Of a stretch of DNA of 64,000 nt, positions 46,173 to 54,524 are shown in pieces; position 1 is the stretch's first letter; each line of letters starts with the position of its first letter. This DNA is from Xaviernesmea oryzae (GTDB lineage Bacteria; Pseudomonadota; Alphaproteobacteria; Rhizobiales; Rhizobiaceae). A program made the position numbers and the translations under genes. The stretch is taken from the NCBI RefSeq assembly GCF_900177415.1, contig NZ_FXAF01000002.1, positions 434,001 through 498,000 on the forward strand, written 5' to 3'. The notes under the pieces were generated by a model. That model did not search any database. It was not told where the DNA came from and saw nothing but the letters and a program-made list of their open reading frames with translations.

Positions 46173-48515
46173 TCACCGCGGCAGGGCGTAGGCGATCACG
46201 TAATCTCCGGGCTTGGTGCCGACGGAACCGTGGCCGCCCGCCACCATCACCACGAATTGCCGGCCGTCGTCGACCGCATAGGTCATCGGCGTCGCCTGGC
46301 CGCCGGCCGGAAGCCGCGCCTTCCAGAGTTCCTGGCCGGTGGTGAGGTTGTAGGCGCGCAGGTAGTCGTCGACCGCGGCACCGAGGAAGGCCACGCCCCC
46401 CTTGGTGATCATCGGCCCGCCGATGCCGGGCACGCCGACCTTGAAGGGCAGCGGCAGCGGCGTCATGTCGTAGACTGTGCCGTTGCGGTGCATGTAGGCG
46501 ATCTCGCCGGTCCGGAGATCGGCGCCGGCGACATAACCCCATGGCGGCGCCTGGCAGGGGATCTGCAGCGGCCCCAGGAACGGCCCCATATAGACGCCGT
46601 AGGGCGCGCCGTCGTTGCGGTTGAGACCCTGTTCGCTGCCCTTTTCGTCCTGGCCCTTCGACGGAATTTCGGAACGGGGCACGAGCCGCGAGGTGAAGGC
46701 GAGATAGGTCGGCATGCCGAACATCACCTGCCGTTCCGGATCGACCGCCACGCTGCCCCAGTTGAAGGTGCCGAAATTGCCGGGATAGACGATCGTGCCC
46801 TTAAGCGACGGCGGCGTGTAGCGGCCCTGATAGTTGTGCTGATGGAACCAGATGCGGCAGACCATCTGGTCGAACATGGTGATGCCCCACATGTCCTTTT
46901 CTTCCAGCGGCTTCGGCTTGAAGGTGAGCGCCGAGGTCGGCTGCGTGGGGGCGGTGAAATCCTCCGGGATCGCGCCTCCCGGCGCCGGTTCCTCCGTCAC
47001 CGGGATGATCGGTTCGCCGGTGCGCCGGTCGAGCACGTAGATGTCGCCCTGCTTGGTCGGCCCGACCAGCGCGGGAACTACGGTGTTGTCCGGCCTGGAG
47101 ATGTCGAGGAGCACGGGCTGCGCCGGCACGTCCATGTCCCACAGGTCGTGATGCACGGTCTGGCGCACCCAGCGGTCGGCTCCCGTATTGAGGTCGAGCG
47201 CGACGATCGACGAGGAATATTTCTCGACGCTCTCGCTGCGGCCCATGCCGAGCTGGTCCGGCACCTGGTTGCCGAGGGGGATGTAGACGAGCCCCAGTTC
47301 TTCGTCGACGCTGAAGACCGACCAGCTGTTCGGCGAATTCGTCGTATAGGTCTGGCCGGGCTGGATCGGCTGGGTTTGCGTCGGATTGCCGGAATCCCAG
47401 TTCCAGATGAGCTGCCCGGTGTTCACATCATAGGCGCGGATGACGCCCGACTGTTCCTGCGTCGAATAGTTGTCGTTCACGGCCCCGCCGATGACGATCT
47501 TGTTGCCGGCGATGGCCGGCGGCGAGGTCGAGTAATAGTAGCCGGCCGGATTGTACTTCATGCCGGTTTCGAGGTGCAGCGTGCCCTGATCGGCAAAGGA
47601 GGTGCACACCTCGCCGTTCGCCGCGTCGAGCGCGATCAGCCGCGCATCCGAGGTCGGCAGATAGACGCGTTCGGAGCAGGGCGTGCCGGCAGCCGCCGCC
47701 GGATCCTTGTAATAGCTGACGCCGCGGCAGGTCTGGTGTTGCCGGTCCGGGTTCATGCCGGAATTCGGGTCGTATTTCCACTTCTCCTGGCCGGTCGTCG
47801 CATCGAGGGCGATGGCGAGATTGTGCGGCGTGCAGAGATAGAGCGAATTGCCGACCTTCAGCGGCGTCACCTGATAGGTGGTTTCGCCGACATCGTCCGG
47901 CCGCTTCACGTCGCCGGTCTGGTAACGCCATACTTCCGTGAGGTTGGCGACGTTCTCGACATTGATCTGGTCGAGCGGCGAGTAGCGCTGGCCATAGGGC
48001 GTGCGGCCGTATTGATGCCATTCGCCGGGAGGCACGTTGCCGCCCATGGGCGGCGCGGCGGCGACCGACTGTTCCGGCAGCGCGCCGCTCTTGTCGTAGG
48101 GATCCATGAACATGGAGAAGATCGCGACCGCGATGGCGATGACCACGGAGAGCGCGAGCGGCGTGGCGGCCGCTCCGTAGCGCGCGCCCGTCGGGCTCGA
48201 AAAGCCGAGCGGCCTGCGGATCCAGGGCGTCAGCAGCCAGAGGCCGAGAATGATGATCAGGCCGCCGCGCGGGCCGAGCTGCCACCAGTCGAAGCCGACT
48301 TCCCAGATCGCCCAGACGAGCGACGCGAGCACGAGGACCGCATAGACCCTGAGCGCCATGGCCCTTCCGAGGAAAAGCAGGATGGCGGTAAGGATGAAAC
48401 CCAGCCCGCAGACGAGATAATAGGCGCTGCCGCCGAGCAGCAGCAACTGGCCGCCGCCGACCGCCAATGCAAGTCCGATCAGCGTGAAAAGGATTGCCGT
48501 GATCTTTATGGCCAT
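46173..48515 (-). CDS. gcd: Membrane-bound PQQ-dependent glucose dehydrogenase
   Basis: 780-residue quinoprotein oxidising glucose to gluconolactone on the periplasmic face and passing electrons to ubiquinone. Five N-terminal membrane helices (about 1-140) precede the eight-bladed PQQ propeller, with EWHQYGRTPYGQRYSPLDQI, QTCRGVSYYKDP and VHHDLWDMDVPAQPVL. The CR..-type cysteine/arginine region and the W-motif repeats fit Gcd of E. coli (796 aa). PQQ biosynthesis genes are not in the window. A possible EcfG-type element lies upstream. Confidence 0.94.
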   Translation of the reverse strand: MAIKITAILFTLIGLALAVGGGQLLLLGGSAYYLVCGLGFILTAILLFLGRAMALRVYAVLVLASLVWAIWEVGFDWWQLGPRGGLIIILGLWLLTPWIRRPLGFSSPTGARYGAAATPLALSVVIAIAVAIFSMFMDPYDKSGALPEQSVAAAPPMGGNVPPGEWHQYGRTPYGQRYSPLDQINVENVANLTEVWRYQTGDVKRPDDVGETTYQVTPLKVGNSLYLCTPHNLAIALDATTGQEKWKYDPNSGMNPDRQHQTCRGVSYYKDPAAAAGTPCSERVYLPTSDARLIALDAANGEVCTSFADQGTLHLETGMKYNPAGYYYSTSPPAIAGNKIVIGGAVNDNYSTQEQSGVIRAYDVNTGQLIWNWDSGNPTQTQPIQPGQTYTTNSPNSWSVFSVDEELGLVYIPLGNQVPDQLGMGRSESVEKYSSSIVALDLNTGADRWVRQTVHHDLWDMDVPAQPVLLDISRPDNTVVPALVGPTKQGDIYVLDRRTGEPIIPVTEEPAPGGAIPEDFTAPTQPTSALTFKPKPLEEKDMWGITMFDQMVCRIWFHQHNYQGRYTPPSLKGTIVYPGNFGTFNWGSVAVDPERQVMFGMPTYLAFTSRLVPRSEIPSKGQDEKGSEQGLNRNDGAPYGVYMGPFLGPLQIPCQAPPWGYVAGADLRTGEIAYMHRNGTVYDMTPLPLPFKVGVPGIGGPMITKGGVAFLGAAVDDYLRAYNLTTGQELWKARLPAGGQATPMTYAVDDGRQFVVMVAGGHGSVGTKPGDYVIAYALPR

Positions 48516-48580
48516 AAGGATGCCCCCGTTTCGGCTCGGAATTTCAGGCCCGCTTGAACCCTGCGTCCCCCCGCGCCTTC

Positions 48581-48605
48581 AACACGAGCTTCGCATAAAA
48601 GTTCC
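48581..48605 (-). promoter_or_regulatory. Possible EcfG-type promoter of gcd
   Basis: On the minus strand GGAAC (48601-48605), 16-nt spacer, TGTT (48581-48584), 65 nt before the gcd ATG. The -10 has T instead of C at its first base. It shares the divergent gap with the element for the uracil-DNA glycosylase gene. Confidence 0.45.
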
Positions 48606-48635
48606 AACGCGTGTTCCCGTCCCGCAAAATTTAGC

Positions 48636-48661
48636 GGAACCGTCCCGTGGTCAAGCCGGTT
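48636..48661 (+). promoter_or_regulatory. EcfG-type promoter of the UdgX gene
   Basis: GGAAC (48636-48640), 17-nt spacer, GGTT (48658-48661), 26 nt before the ATG at 48688. The -10 deviates at its first base (G for C), like the elements at 55.36 and 57.13 kb. Confidence 0.5.
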
Positions 48662-48687
48662 TTGATGTTTCTGCAAGGAGTTCGATC

Positions 48688-49323
48688 ATGCTGACGGCGC
48701 GCAAAGGCCCGGCCTTCGAGACACCGGGCGCCGAGGGCGGGAAGTTGCCGGAGGTCAGGGAGCAGGCGGAAGGCTGCACCCGCTGCGATCTCTATAGGAA
48801 CGCCACCCATCTCGTGTTCGGCGAGGGACCCGCCAAGGCGAAGGTGCTCTTCGTCGGTGAGCAGCCGGGCGACAAGGAAGACCTTGCCGGCAGGCCTTTC
48901 GTCGGTCCCGCGGGCAGGCTGCTCGACCGCTGCCTGGAGGAAGCCGGCGTCGACCGCGGTCTCTGTTACGTCACCAATGCGGTGAAGCATTTCAAGTTCA
49001 CCCCGCGCGGCAAGCGCCGCATCCATTCCAAGCCCAATGCCGGCGAGGTGCAGGCCTGCGCCTGGTGGCTGGCGGCGGAGCTGCGCCTCGTCAGGCCGAA
49101 GCTCACGGTGGCGCTCGGCGCGACCGGCCTCTATTCTTTGCTCGGCCGGCAGGCGAAGGTGACGCGCGACCGCGGCACCATTCTACAATCGCCGGACGGG
49201 CTGCCGGTGCTGGTGACGATCCACCCCTCGGCGCTGCTGAGGATGCTGAACCAGCCCGATGCGGAGCTCAATCGCGCCCGTTTCGTGGATGACTTGAAGA
49301 AGATCGCAGAATTTCTGGAGTGA
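48688..49323 (+). CDS. UdgX-type uracil-DNA glycosylase
   Basis: 211-residue family 4-like uracil-DNA glycosylase. It contains GEQPGDKED (G57-D62) and GRPFVGPAGRLLD, the CxxC of EGCTRCDLY with later cysteines for an iron-sulfur cluster, and TIHPSALLRM. The loop GKRRIHSKPN carries the KRRIH motif that defines UdgX, in which the histidine (here H113; His109 in the mycobacterial enzyme) forms a covalent bond with the abasic DNA product. AAGGAG lies 7 nt before the ATG. It is followed by a GST gene 2 nt downstream and lies 1.5 kb from ku-ligD. Confidence 0.88.
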   Translation: MLTARKGPAFETPGAEGGKLPEVREQAEGCTRCDLYRNATHLVFGEGPAKAKVLFVGEQPGDKEDLAGRPFVGPAGRLLDRCLEEAGVDRGLCYVTNAVKHFKFTPRGKRRIHSKPNAGEVQACAWWLAAELRLVRPKLTVALGATGLYSLLGRQAKVTRDRGTILQSPDGLPVLVTIHPSALLRMLNQPDAELNRARFVDDLKKIAEFLE

Positions 49324-49325
49324 AC

Positions 49326-50054
49326 ATGGCCTACGAACTCTATTATTGGGACGGCATTCAAGGCCGCGGCGAATTCGTGCGGCTGGCGCTGGAGGAGGTC
49401 CGCGCCGATTATCTCGACGTCACCCGCGACGGACAGGGCATGCAGAGGATGCTGGATTACATGCGCGGCAGGCATGGTTACGACCACATGCCGTTTGCCC
49501 CGCCCTTCCTGAGGGACGGCGACATCGTCGTCCCTCATGTGGCCAACATCCTGCACTATCTGGGGCCGAAGCTGGGCCTCGTGCCGAAGGACGAGAAATC
49601 CCGCATCCTCGCCCACGGGCTGCAGCTCACGATTACCGATTTCGTCGCGGAAGTGCACGACACGCACCACCCGATCAGCACGGACGACTATTACGAGGAT
49701 CAGAAGGATGAGGCGAAGGCTCGTTCCAGGGCCTTTCTGAAGCACCGGGTGCCGAAGTTCATGGGCTATTTCGACCGCATCATCGGGGCCAACCCGGCGA
49801 AGGGCGGCCATGCGGTCGGCGGCGGCCTGAGCTATGTGGACCTTTCGCTCTTCCAGCTCGCCGAAGGGCTGAGCTACGCCTTCCCGCGGGCCACGGAGAA
49901 TTTCGCAAAGGATTATCCGCATGTCGCGAAGGTCCGCGACATGGTGCGCAAGCGGCCGAATATCGAAGCCTATCTCACGTCGAAGCGCCGGCTCGCCTTC
50001 AACGAGTCGGGCATATTCCGGCACTATCCGGAACTGGATCAGGATCCCGCGTGA
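49326..50054 (+). CDS. Glutathione S-transferase family protein
   Basis: 242-residue GST. The N-terminal thioredoxin-like domain starts YELYYWDGIQGRGEFVRLAL, resembling the sigma/alpha GST pattern, and includes the cis-Pro region PFAPPFLRDGD and HVANILHYLG. The helical C-terminal domain contains SYVDLSLFQLAEGL and DYPHVAKVRDMV. GGAG is 5 nt before the ATG; the gene lies 2 nt after the UdgX stop, so they are co-transcribed and perhaps coupled. It may handle electrophile or oxidant stress. The substrate is unknown. Confidence 0.88.
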   Translation: MAYELYYWDGIQGRGEFVRLALEEVRADYLDVTRDGQGMQRMLDYMRGRHGYDHMPFAPPFLRDGDIVVPHVANILHYLGPKLGLVPKDEKSRILAHGLQLTITDFVAEVHDTHHPISTDDYYEDQKDEAKARSRAFLKHRVPKFMGYFDRIIGANPAKGGHAVGGGLSYVDLSLFQLAEGLSYAFPRATENFAKDYPHVAKVRDMVRKRPNIEAYLTSKRRLAFNESGIFRHYPELDQDPA

Positions 50055-50074
50055 ACCGCCGCTAACGACCGGGA

Positions 50075-50143
50075 TCAGATAAAAAGGAATACCGGCGCGA
50101 TGGTCGCCAGAATGACGGCCGTCGCGATCAATGTGAATTTCAT
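50075..50143 (-). CDS. 22-residue hydrophobic microprotein downstream of the sigma factor
   Basis: A 23-codon frame reads MKFTLIATAVILATIAPVFL plus FI and a stop. It is a single uninterrupted hydrophobic helix with one N-terminal lysine. GGAGG lies 5 nt before the ATG, which is strong evidence for translation. It starts 44 nt after the EcfG-like sigma stop on the same strand, so it is probably co-transcribed. A role as a membrane peptide is inferred from composition only. Confidence 0.6.
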   Translation of the reverse strand: MKFTLIATAVILATIAPVFLFI

Positions 50144-50187
50144 GATGACCTCCACCGTATGAACATGAGCCGCCCCTGACCGATGGC

Positions 50188-50694
50188 TCAGTTCACGTCT
50201 TCTCCCAATTCCTGCAGAATTTGATGCCGTGCGCGGTTCAGCCGGCTTTTCACCGTGCCGACGGCGCAGTCGCAGATCTCCGCCGCCGTCTCGTAGCTCT
50301 CGCCCAGGATCGCCACGAGCGTCAGCACCTCGCGGTAATGCGGCGGCAGTTTCTGAAGCGCCCGCTGCACTTCGCGCGCCCTGGCCGCGGTCTCCTGGGA
50401 CGCGGCCACGGGCGTATCGCCGGAGACGTTCTCCTCGATCCCCGGCGCCTCGCGGCCAAGCACCTTGGCGCGCGTGTAGAACGTGTTGCGCATGATGGTG
50501 AAGAGCCAGCTCTTCAGCTTGGTGCCCGGCTCGAACTTGTCCAGATTGGCAAGCGCCTTCATCAGCGTTTCCTGCACCAGATCGTCCGCGTCGACGGGAT
50601 TGCGGCAGAAGGTGCGGGCAAATGCGCGGAGAGCCGGAATGAGCCTCACTATATCCGCACGTGCAGGATCACCATTCAACTGTGATTCAGACAC
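50188..50694 (-). CDS. ECF RNA polymerase sigma factor, EcfG-like
   Basis: 168-residue ECF sigma factor. Region 2 contains LIPALRAFARTFCRNPVDADDLVQETLMKA split over two helices and the promoter-melting KSWLFTIMRNTFY. Region 4 has LPPHYREVLTLVAILGESYE and ICDCAVGTVKSRLNRAR. The LIPxxRAFAR, KxWLFxIxRNxFY and AEICxCAVGTxKSR patterns match the EcfG (ECF15) general stress sigma factors of alphaproteobacteria. It lacks adjacent nepR/phyR genes, so it may be a secondary EcfG paralogue. Its own upstream region holds a perfect EcfG-type promoter. Confidence 0.9.
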   Translation of the reverse strand: MSESQLNGDPARADIVRLIPALRAFARTFCRNPVDADDLVQETLMKALANLDKFEPGTKLKSWLFTIMRNTFYTRAKVLGREAPGIEENVSGDTPVAASQETAARAREVQRALQKLPPHYREVLTLVAILGESYETAAEICDCAVGTVKSRLNRARHQILQELGEDVN

Positions 50695-50742
50695 CGTTGC
50701 CTACCTCTCCGAATCTTCCATGGGCGGGAATTTTCGGTGGCA

Positions 50743-50768
50743 AACGCACGCCTTGCGCATTTGGTTCC
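50743..50768 (-). promoter_or_regulatory. EcfG-type promoter of the sigma factor gene
   Basis: On the minus strand GGAAC (50764-50768), 17-nt spacer, CGTT (50743-50746), 48 nt before the sigma ATG. It is an exact consensus match and suggests autoregulation or control by a primary EcfG. Confidence 0.75.
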
Positions 50769-50800
50769 GCCAAGATGAACGGCCTGTTCATGTTCGTGAC

Positions 50801-50826
50801 GGAACAAAGCGGCCGGCAGCCCTGTT
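50801..50826 (+). promoter_or_regulatory. EcfG-type promoter of ku-ligD
   Basis: GGAAC (50801-50805), 17-nt spacer, TGTT (50823-50826), 26 nt before the GTG at 50853. It is divergent from the sigma-factor promoter in the same 158-nt gap. Confidence 0.65.
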
Positions 50827-50852
50827 GATAACACTTTCACGGAGTTATGATC

Positions 50853-51722
50853 GTGGCACCGCGTGCGAACTGGAAAGGTTATCTCAAGGTCGGAGAGCTG
50901 AGCTGCCAGGTGGGACTCTATACCGCCGCCTCCACGTCCGACCGCGTCAGCTTCCACATCATCAACCGCGATACGGGCCACCGGGTCCACCGCCAGATGG
51001 TCGACGCCGATACCGGCAAACCGGTGGACAACGACGATATCGTCAAGGGATACGAGGTCTCCAGCGGCGAATACGTCATCCTCGAACCGGACGAGATCAA
51101 GGCGGCGGTGCCGGAGAGCGACAAGACGCTGGAGCTCGAAACCTTCATCCCCTGCAACGGGGTCGACACGATCTATCTCGACCGCCCCTACTATCTTGCG
51201 CCGGTTGACAAGCCGTCGGCGGAAATCTTCGGCCTCATCCGCATGGGGCTGAAGGAGAAGAATGTCGCGGCCCTCGCCCGCACCGTCCTGTTCCGGCGGC
51301 TTCGCACGCTGCTCATCCGGCCGAGCGAGGACGGGCTGGTCGCCAGCACCTTGAACTACGACTACGAGGTGCGGCCGGCCAAGGAGATCTTTTCCGACAT
51401 CAAGGACTTCAAGATCGAGGGCGAGATGCTCGATCTGGCGAGGCACATCATCGATACCAAGCGCGGCGAATTCGACCCGACGGAATTCGACGACCGCTAC
51501 GAGGCGGCGCTTGCCGAGCTGATCCGGGCGAAGATCGAGGGCCGCAAGCTCAAGAAGAAGCCGACGCCCGAGCCGAAGAAGGTTTCGAACCTGCTCGACG
51601 CCCTCCGCCAGAGCGCCGGCACCGCCGCTCCGCGGAACGCAAACCGCAAGAAGACGGCCGCGAAGAAGACCACCCGCGCGGCATCGCGTAAGACCGCTGC
51701 TCCGCAGAAAAAGGCGAGCTGA
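50853..51722 (+). CDS. ku: Ku protein, first copy (NHEJ DNA end binding)
   Basis: 289-residue bacterial Ku, a homodimer ring that binds double-strand ends and recruits LigD. It starts [15 protein letters not shown] after the initiator and has [35 protein letters not shown] and [20 protein letters not shown] basic Lys/Ala-rich tail begins near residue 245 ([20 protein letters not shown]). GGAG is 8 nt before GTG 50853; the ATG at 50847 is too close to it. It lies 2 nt before ligD, and an EcfG-type promoter lies upstream. Confidence 0.94.
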   Translation: MAPRANWKGYLKVGELSCQVGLYTAASTSDRVSFHIINRDTGHRVHRQMVDADTGKPVDNDDIVKGYEVSSGEYVILEPDEIKAAVPESDKTLELETFIPCNGVDTIYLDRPYYLAPVDKPSAEIFGLIRMGLKEKNVAALARTVLFRRLRTLLIRPSEDGLVASTLNYDYEVRPAKEIFSDIKDFKIEGEMLDLARHIIDTKRGEFDPTEFDDRYEAALAELIRAKIEGRKLKKKPTPEPKKVSNLLDALRQSAGTAAPRNANRKKTAAKKTTRAASRKTAAPQKKAS

Positions 51723-51724
51723 CC

Positions 51725-54256
51725 ATGGCGCTTGAAACCTATAACCGGAAGCGGAACTTCAAGGCCTCGCCCGAACCCCAGGGAAAGGTGCCTCGCGGCC
51801 GCAAGGGCAAGACGGGCGGCAACAGCTTCGTGATCCAGAAACACGACGCCACCCGGCTGCATTACGATTTCCGCCTGGAGATGGACGGCGTGCTGAAGAG
51901 CTGGGCCGTGACGCGCGGGCCGAGCCTGGTGCCCGGCGAAAAGCGGCTTGCGGTGCATGTGGAGGACCATCCGCTCGACTACGGCGGTTTCGAGGGCATG
52001 ATCCCGGAAGGCAATTACGGCGCAGGCGCCGTGCTGCTCTGGGATCGCGGCAGTTGGGAACCGATCGGCGATCCCCACAAGGCCTACCGGAAAGGCCATA
52101 TGGAATTCGAGCTCAAGGGCGAGAAGCTGGAAGGCCGCTGGCACCTGGTCCGCATGGGCCACAAGGAAGGCGAAAAGCGCGAGAACTGGCTTCTGATCAA
52201 GGGCGAGGACGAATTCGCCCGCGCCGAGGGCGACAAGGACGTCCTGGAGGAAATGCCGCTTTCGGTCAAAACCGGAAAGACGATCGAGGAAGTCTGGGGC
52301 CGGCAGGTTTCCAGGCGGAAGCGATCTGCAAAAGCCGGGACGAAGGCCAAGGCCGATCCGGAGCCCGAAAGCCCCGGCATCGCCGTCTCGAAGATCAGGG
52401 GCACAAAGAAGGCGGGACATCCCGGCTTCATCGAACCCCAGCTCGCGACGCTGGTGAAGGGCGCGCCCTCCGGAAAACGCTGGGTGCACGAGATCAAGCT
52501 GGACGGCTATCGCCTCCAGGCGCATATCGACGGCGGCGAAGTGAGGCTGCTCACCCGCACCGGGCTCGACTGGACGCACAAGTTCGGCAGCGACATCGTG
52601 GCCGCATTCGGGAAGCTTGCCGTCCAGAACGCGATCATCGACGGCGAGGTGGCGGTCGAGGCGGGCTCCGGCGCCACGGATTTCTCGCTGCTGCAGCAGG
52701 ACCTGAGCGAAGGCCGCGACGACCGTTTCACCTTTTTCGCCTTCGACCTGCTTCATCTCGACGGCTACGACCTCACCGGCGCCACGCTGCTGCGGCGCAA
52801 GGAGGCGCTCGAAAAGCTGCTGACCGGCAGCGGCCCGGCCCTTCGCTACAACGAACATTTCGGCGACGAGGGCGGGCTGGTGCTGAAACATGCCTGCCGC
52901 CTGAGCCTCGAAGGCATCGTCTCGAAAATTTCGGAAGCCCCCTATCGCCCCGGGCGCGGCCGCGACTGGGTGAAGTCGAAATGTTCGGCCCGGCAGGAAT
53001 TCGTGGTCGCGGGCTATGTCCCCTCCTCCGTCTCCAACAAGGCGATCGGCTCGCTGGTCATGGGCTATTACGAGAAGGGCAAGCTGCGCCATGCCGGCCG
53101 CGTCGGCACCGGCTATACGGGCGCGATGGCCCAATCGCTCTTCAGGAGGCTCAACGAAATCCGCATCGACAAGAGCCCGTTTGACGAAAAGCTCACGGGG
53201 GTGGAAAAGAAGGACGTCGTCTTCCTGAAGCCCGAGACGGTGGCGGAGGTGGAATTCCGCGGCTGGACGGCGGATGCGCATATCCGCCATGCCGCCTTCC
53301 GGGGCCTGAGGGAAGACAAGGACCCGAAGGATATCGTCCGGGAGGGAGGGCCTGTGAGCGCAGCGGAAGAACCGAAACCGCCGAAACGGACGGTCAACCT
53401 CACCCATCCGGACCGGATCTACTGGCCGGATGCCGGCGTGACCAAGGGCGGTCTCGCGGATTACTACACCGAGGTCTGGCGGCTGATGGCGCCCTTCGTC
53501 GTCAACCGGCCGCTGGCGCTGATCCGCGGCCCGGACGGCATCACCAAACAGCTCTTCTTCCAGAAGCACGGCTGGAAGGGCATGACGAAGAACGCGATCC
53601 TGATCAAGGACCCCGCCGATCCGAGCGAGGAGGACATCACCATCCGCGACCTCGACGGCCTGCTCGGCCTCGTCCAGGGCGCGGCGCTGGAAATCCACCC
53701 CTGGGGCTCCAATCTCAACGACTGGGAAAAGCCGGACATGGTCAATATCGACCTCGACCCCGGCGAAGGCGTCTCCTGGACGGACATCATCGCCGCGGCC
53801 CACGAGGTGAAGCGGCGTTTCGAGGACATGGGCCTGGTTCCCTTCGTCAAGACCTCCGGCGGCAAGGGATTGCATGTCGTCGCTCCGGTCAGGCCGAAGG
53901 CGGAATGGCCGGAGGTGAAGGCGGCGATGAAGGCGCTCGCCGACGGCATGGCCGGCGACGATCCCGACAGGTATGTCTCGACCATCACCAAGTCGAAGCG
54001 AAAGGGCAAGATCCTGATCGACTACCTGAGGAACGGCCGGGGCAATACCGCCGTGGCGCCCTATTCCACCCGTGCCCGCCCCGGCGCGCCGGTCTCCATG
54101 CCGCTTGCCTGGGACGAGCTCGGCGGCGCGATCGGCCCCAATTATTTCACCGTCAACAACACGCCGGCCCGCATCGCCCAGCAGGCGAGCGACCCCTGGG
54201 GCGATTTCCGCAAGGCGGAAGCGCCGATCGAGTTTGAGGGGAAGAGAAAGCGGTAG
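51725..54256 (+). CDS. ligD: ATP-dependent DNA ligase LigD (NHEJ)
   Basis: 843-residue multidomain NHEJ enzyme. Order: 3'-phosphoesterase (about 1-190; metal residues H40, H46, D48 in HDATRLHYDFRLEMDG and H82), ATP-dependent ligase (about 230-530; adenylated K258 in HEIKLDGYRLQ), then primase-polymerase (about 545-835; catalytic D676 and D678 in VNIDLDPGEG). This PE-LIG-POL order is the one found in Pseudomonas and rhizobia; mycobacteria have another order. It is transcribed with ku, separated by 2 nt. All three active sites look intact. Confidence 0.95.
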   Translation: MALETYNRKRNFKASPEPQGKVPRGRKGKTGGNSFVIQKHDATRLHYDFRLEMDGVLKSWAVTRGPSLVPGEKRLAVHVEDHPLDYGGFEGMIPEGNYGAGAVLLWDRGSWEPIGDPHKAYRKGHMEFELKGEKLEGRWHLVRMGHKEGEKRENWLLIKGEDEFARAEGDKDVLEEMPLSVKTGKTIEEVWGRQVSRRKRSAKAGTKAKADPEPESPGIAVSKIRGTKKAGHPGFIEPQLATLVKGAPSGKRWVHEIKLDGYRLQAHIDGGEVRLLTRTGLDWTHKFGSDIVAAFGKLAVQNAIIDGEVAVEAGSGATDFSLLQQDLSEGRDDRFTFFAFDLLHLDGYDLTGATLLRRKEALEKLLTGSGPALRYNEHFGDEGGLVLKHACRLSLEGIVSKISEAPYRPGRGRDWVKSKCSARQEFVVAGYVPSSVSNKAIGSLVMGYYEKGKLRHAGRVGTGYTGAMAQSLFRRLNEIRIDKSPFDEKLTGVEKKDVVFLKPETVAEVEFRGWTADAHIRHAAFRGLREDKDPKDIVREGGPVSAAEEPKPPKRTVNLTHPDRIYWPDAGVTKGGLADYYTEVWRLMAPFVVNRPLALIRGPDGITKQLFFQKHGWKGMTKNAILIKDPADPSEEDITIRDLDGLLGLVQGAALEIHPWGSNLNDWEKPDMVNIDLDPGEGVSWTDIIAAAHEVKRRFEDMGLVPFVKTSGGKGLHVVAPVRPKAEWPEVKAAMKALADGMAGDDPDRYVSTITKSKRKGKILIDYLRNGRGNTAVAPYSTRARPGAPVSMPLAWDELGGAIGPNYFTVNNTPARIAQQASDPWGDFRKAEAPIEFEGKRKR

Positions 54257-54314
54257 TTAAGAAGATGATCCTGGGACATCTCCCCTTCAGAACATCTCCT
54301 CTTGAGTGAGCGCT

Positions 54315-54466
54315 GCCCCTCACCCCAGCCTTGCCGGGGTTGAGCCATTCGTCTCAACCGGTCCTTCGGACACCCGCAGGCGGGGAGAGGAGACGGGAAG
54401 CCCGCATCCCGCCACCTTCTCCCCGTCTGACGGGGAGAAGGTGGCGGCAGCCGGATGAGGGGCAGG
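54315..54466. repeat. RIME-like mosaic palindromic element
   Basis: Located in the gap between the convergent ligD and second ku genes. It contains CTTCTCCCCGTCTGACGGGGAGAAG as two inverted 9-bp arms with a 7-nt loop, CCGGTCCTTCGG and GGCGGGGAGAGG. Ends CCCCTCACCCC and GGATGAGGGG are loose inverted copies. It is more diverged than other copies in the window. Confidence 0.65.
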
Positions 54467-54524
54467 CCCACATGCGGTTGCCCTGCCGTCAGAACGGGCA
54501 GAGGATAAGGGCAAACCTCAGCCA

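Noticed and set aside
51497..53875. A 792-codon open frame on the minus strand opposite ku-ligD
   Set aside because: Shadow of ligD, whose three domains and active sites are intact on the plus strand.
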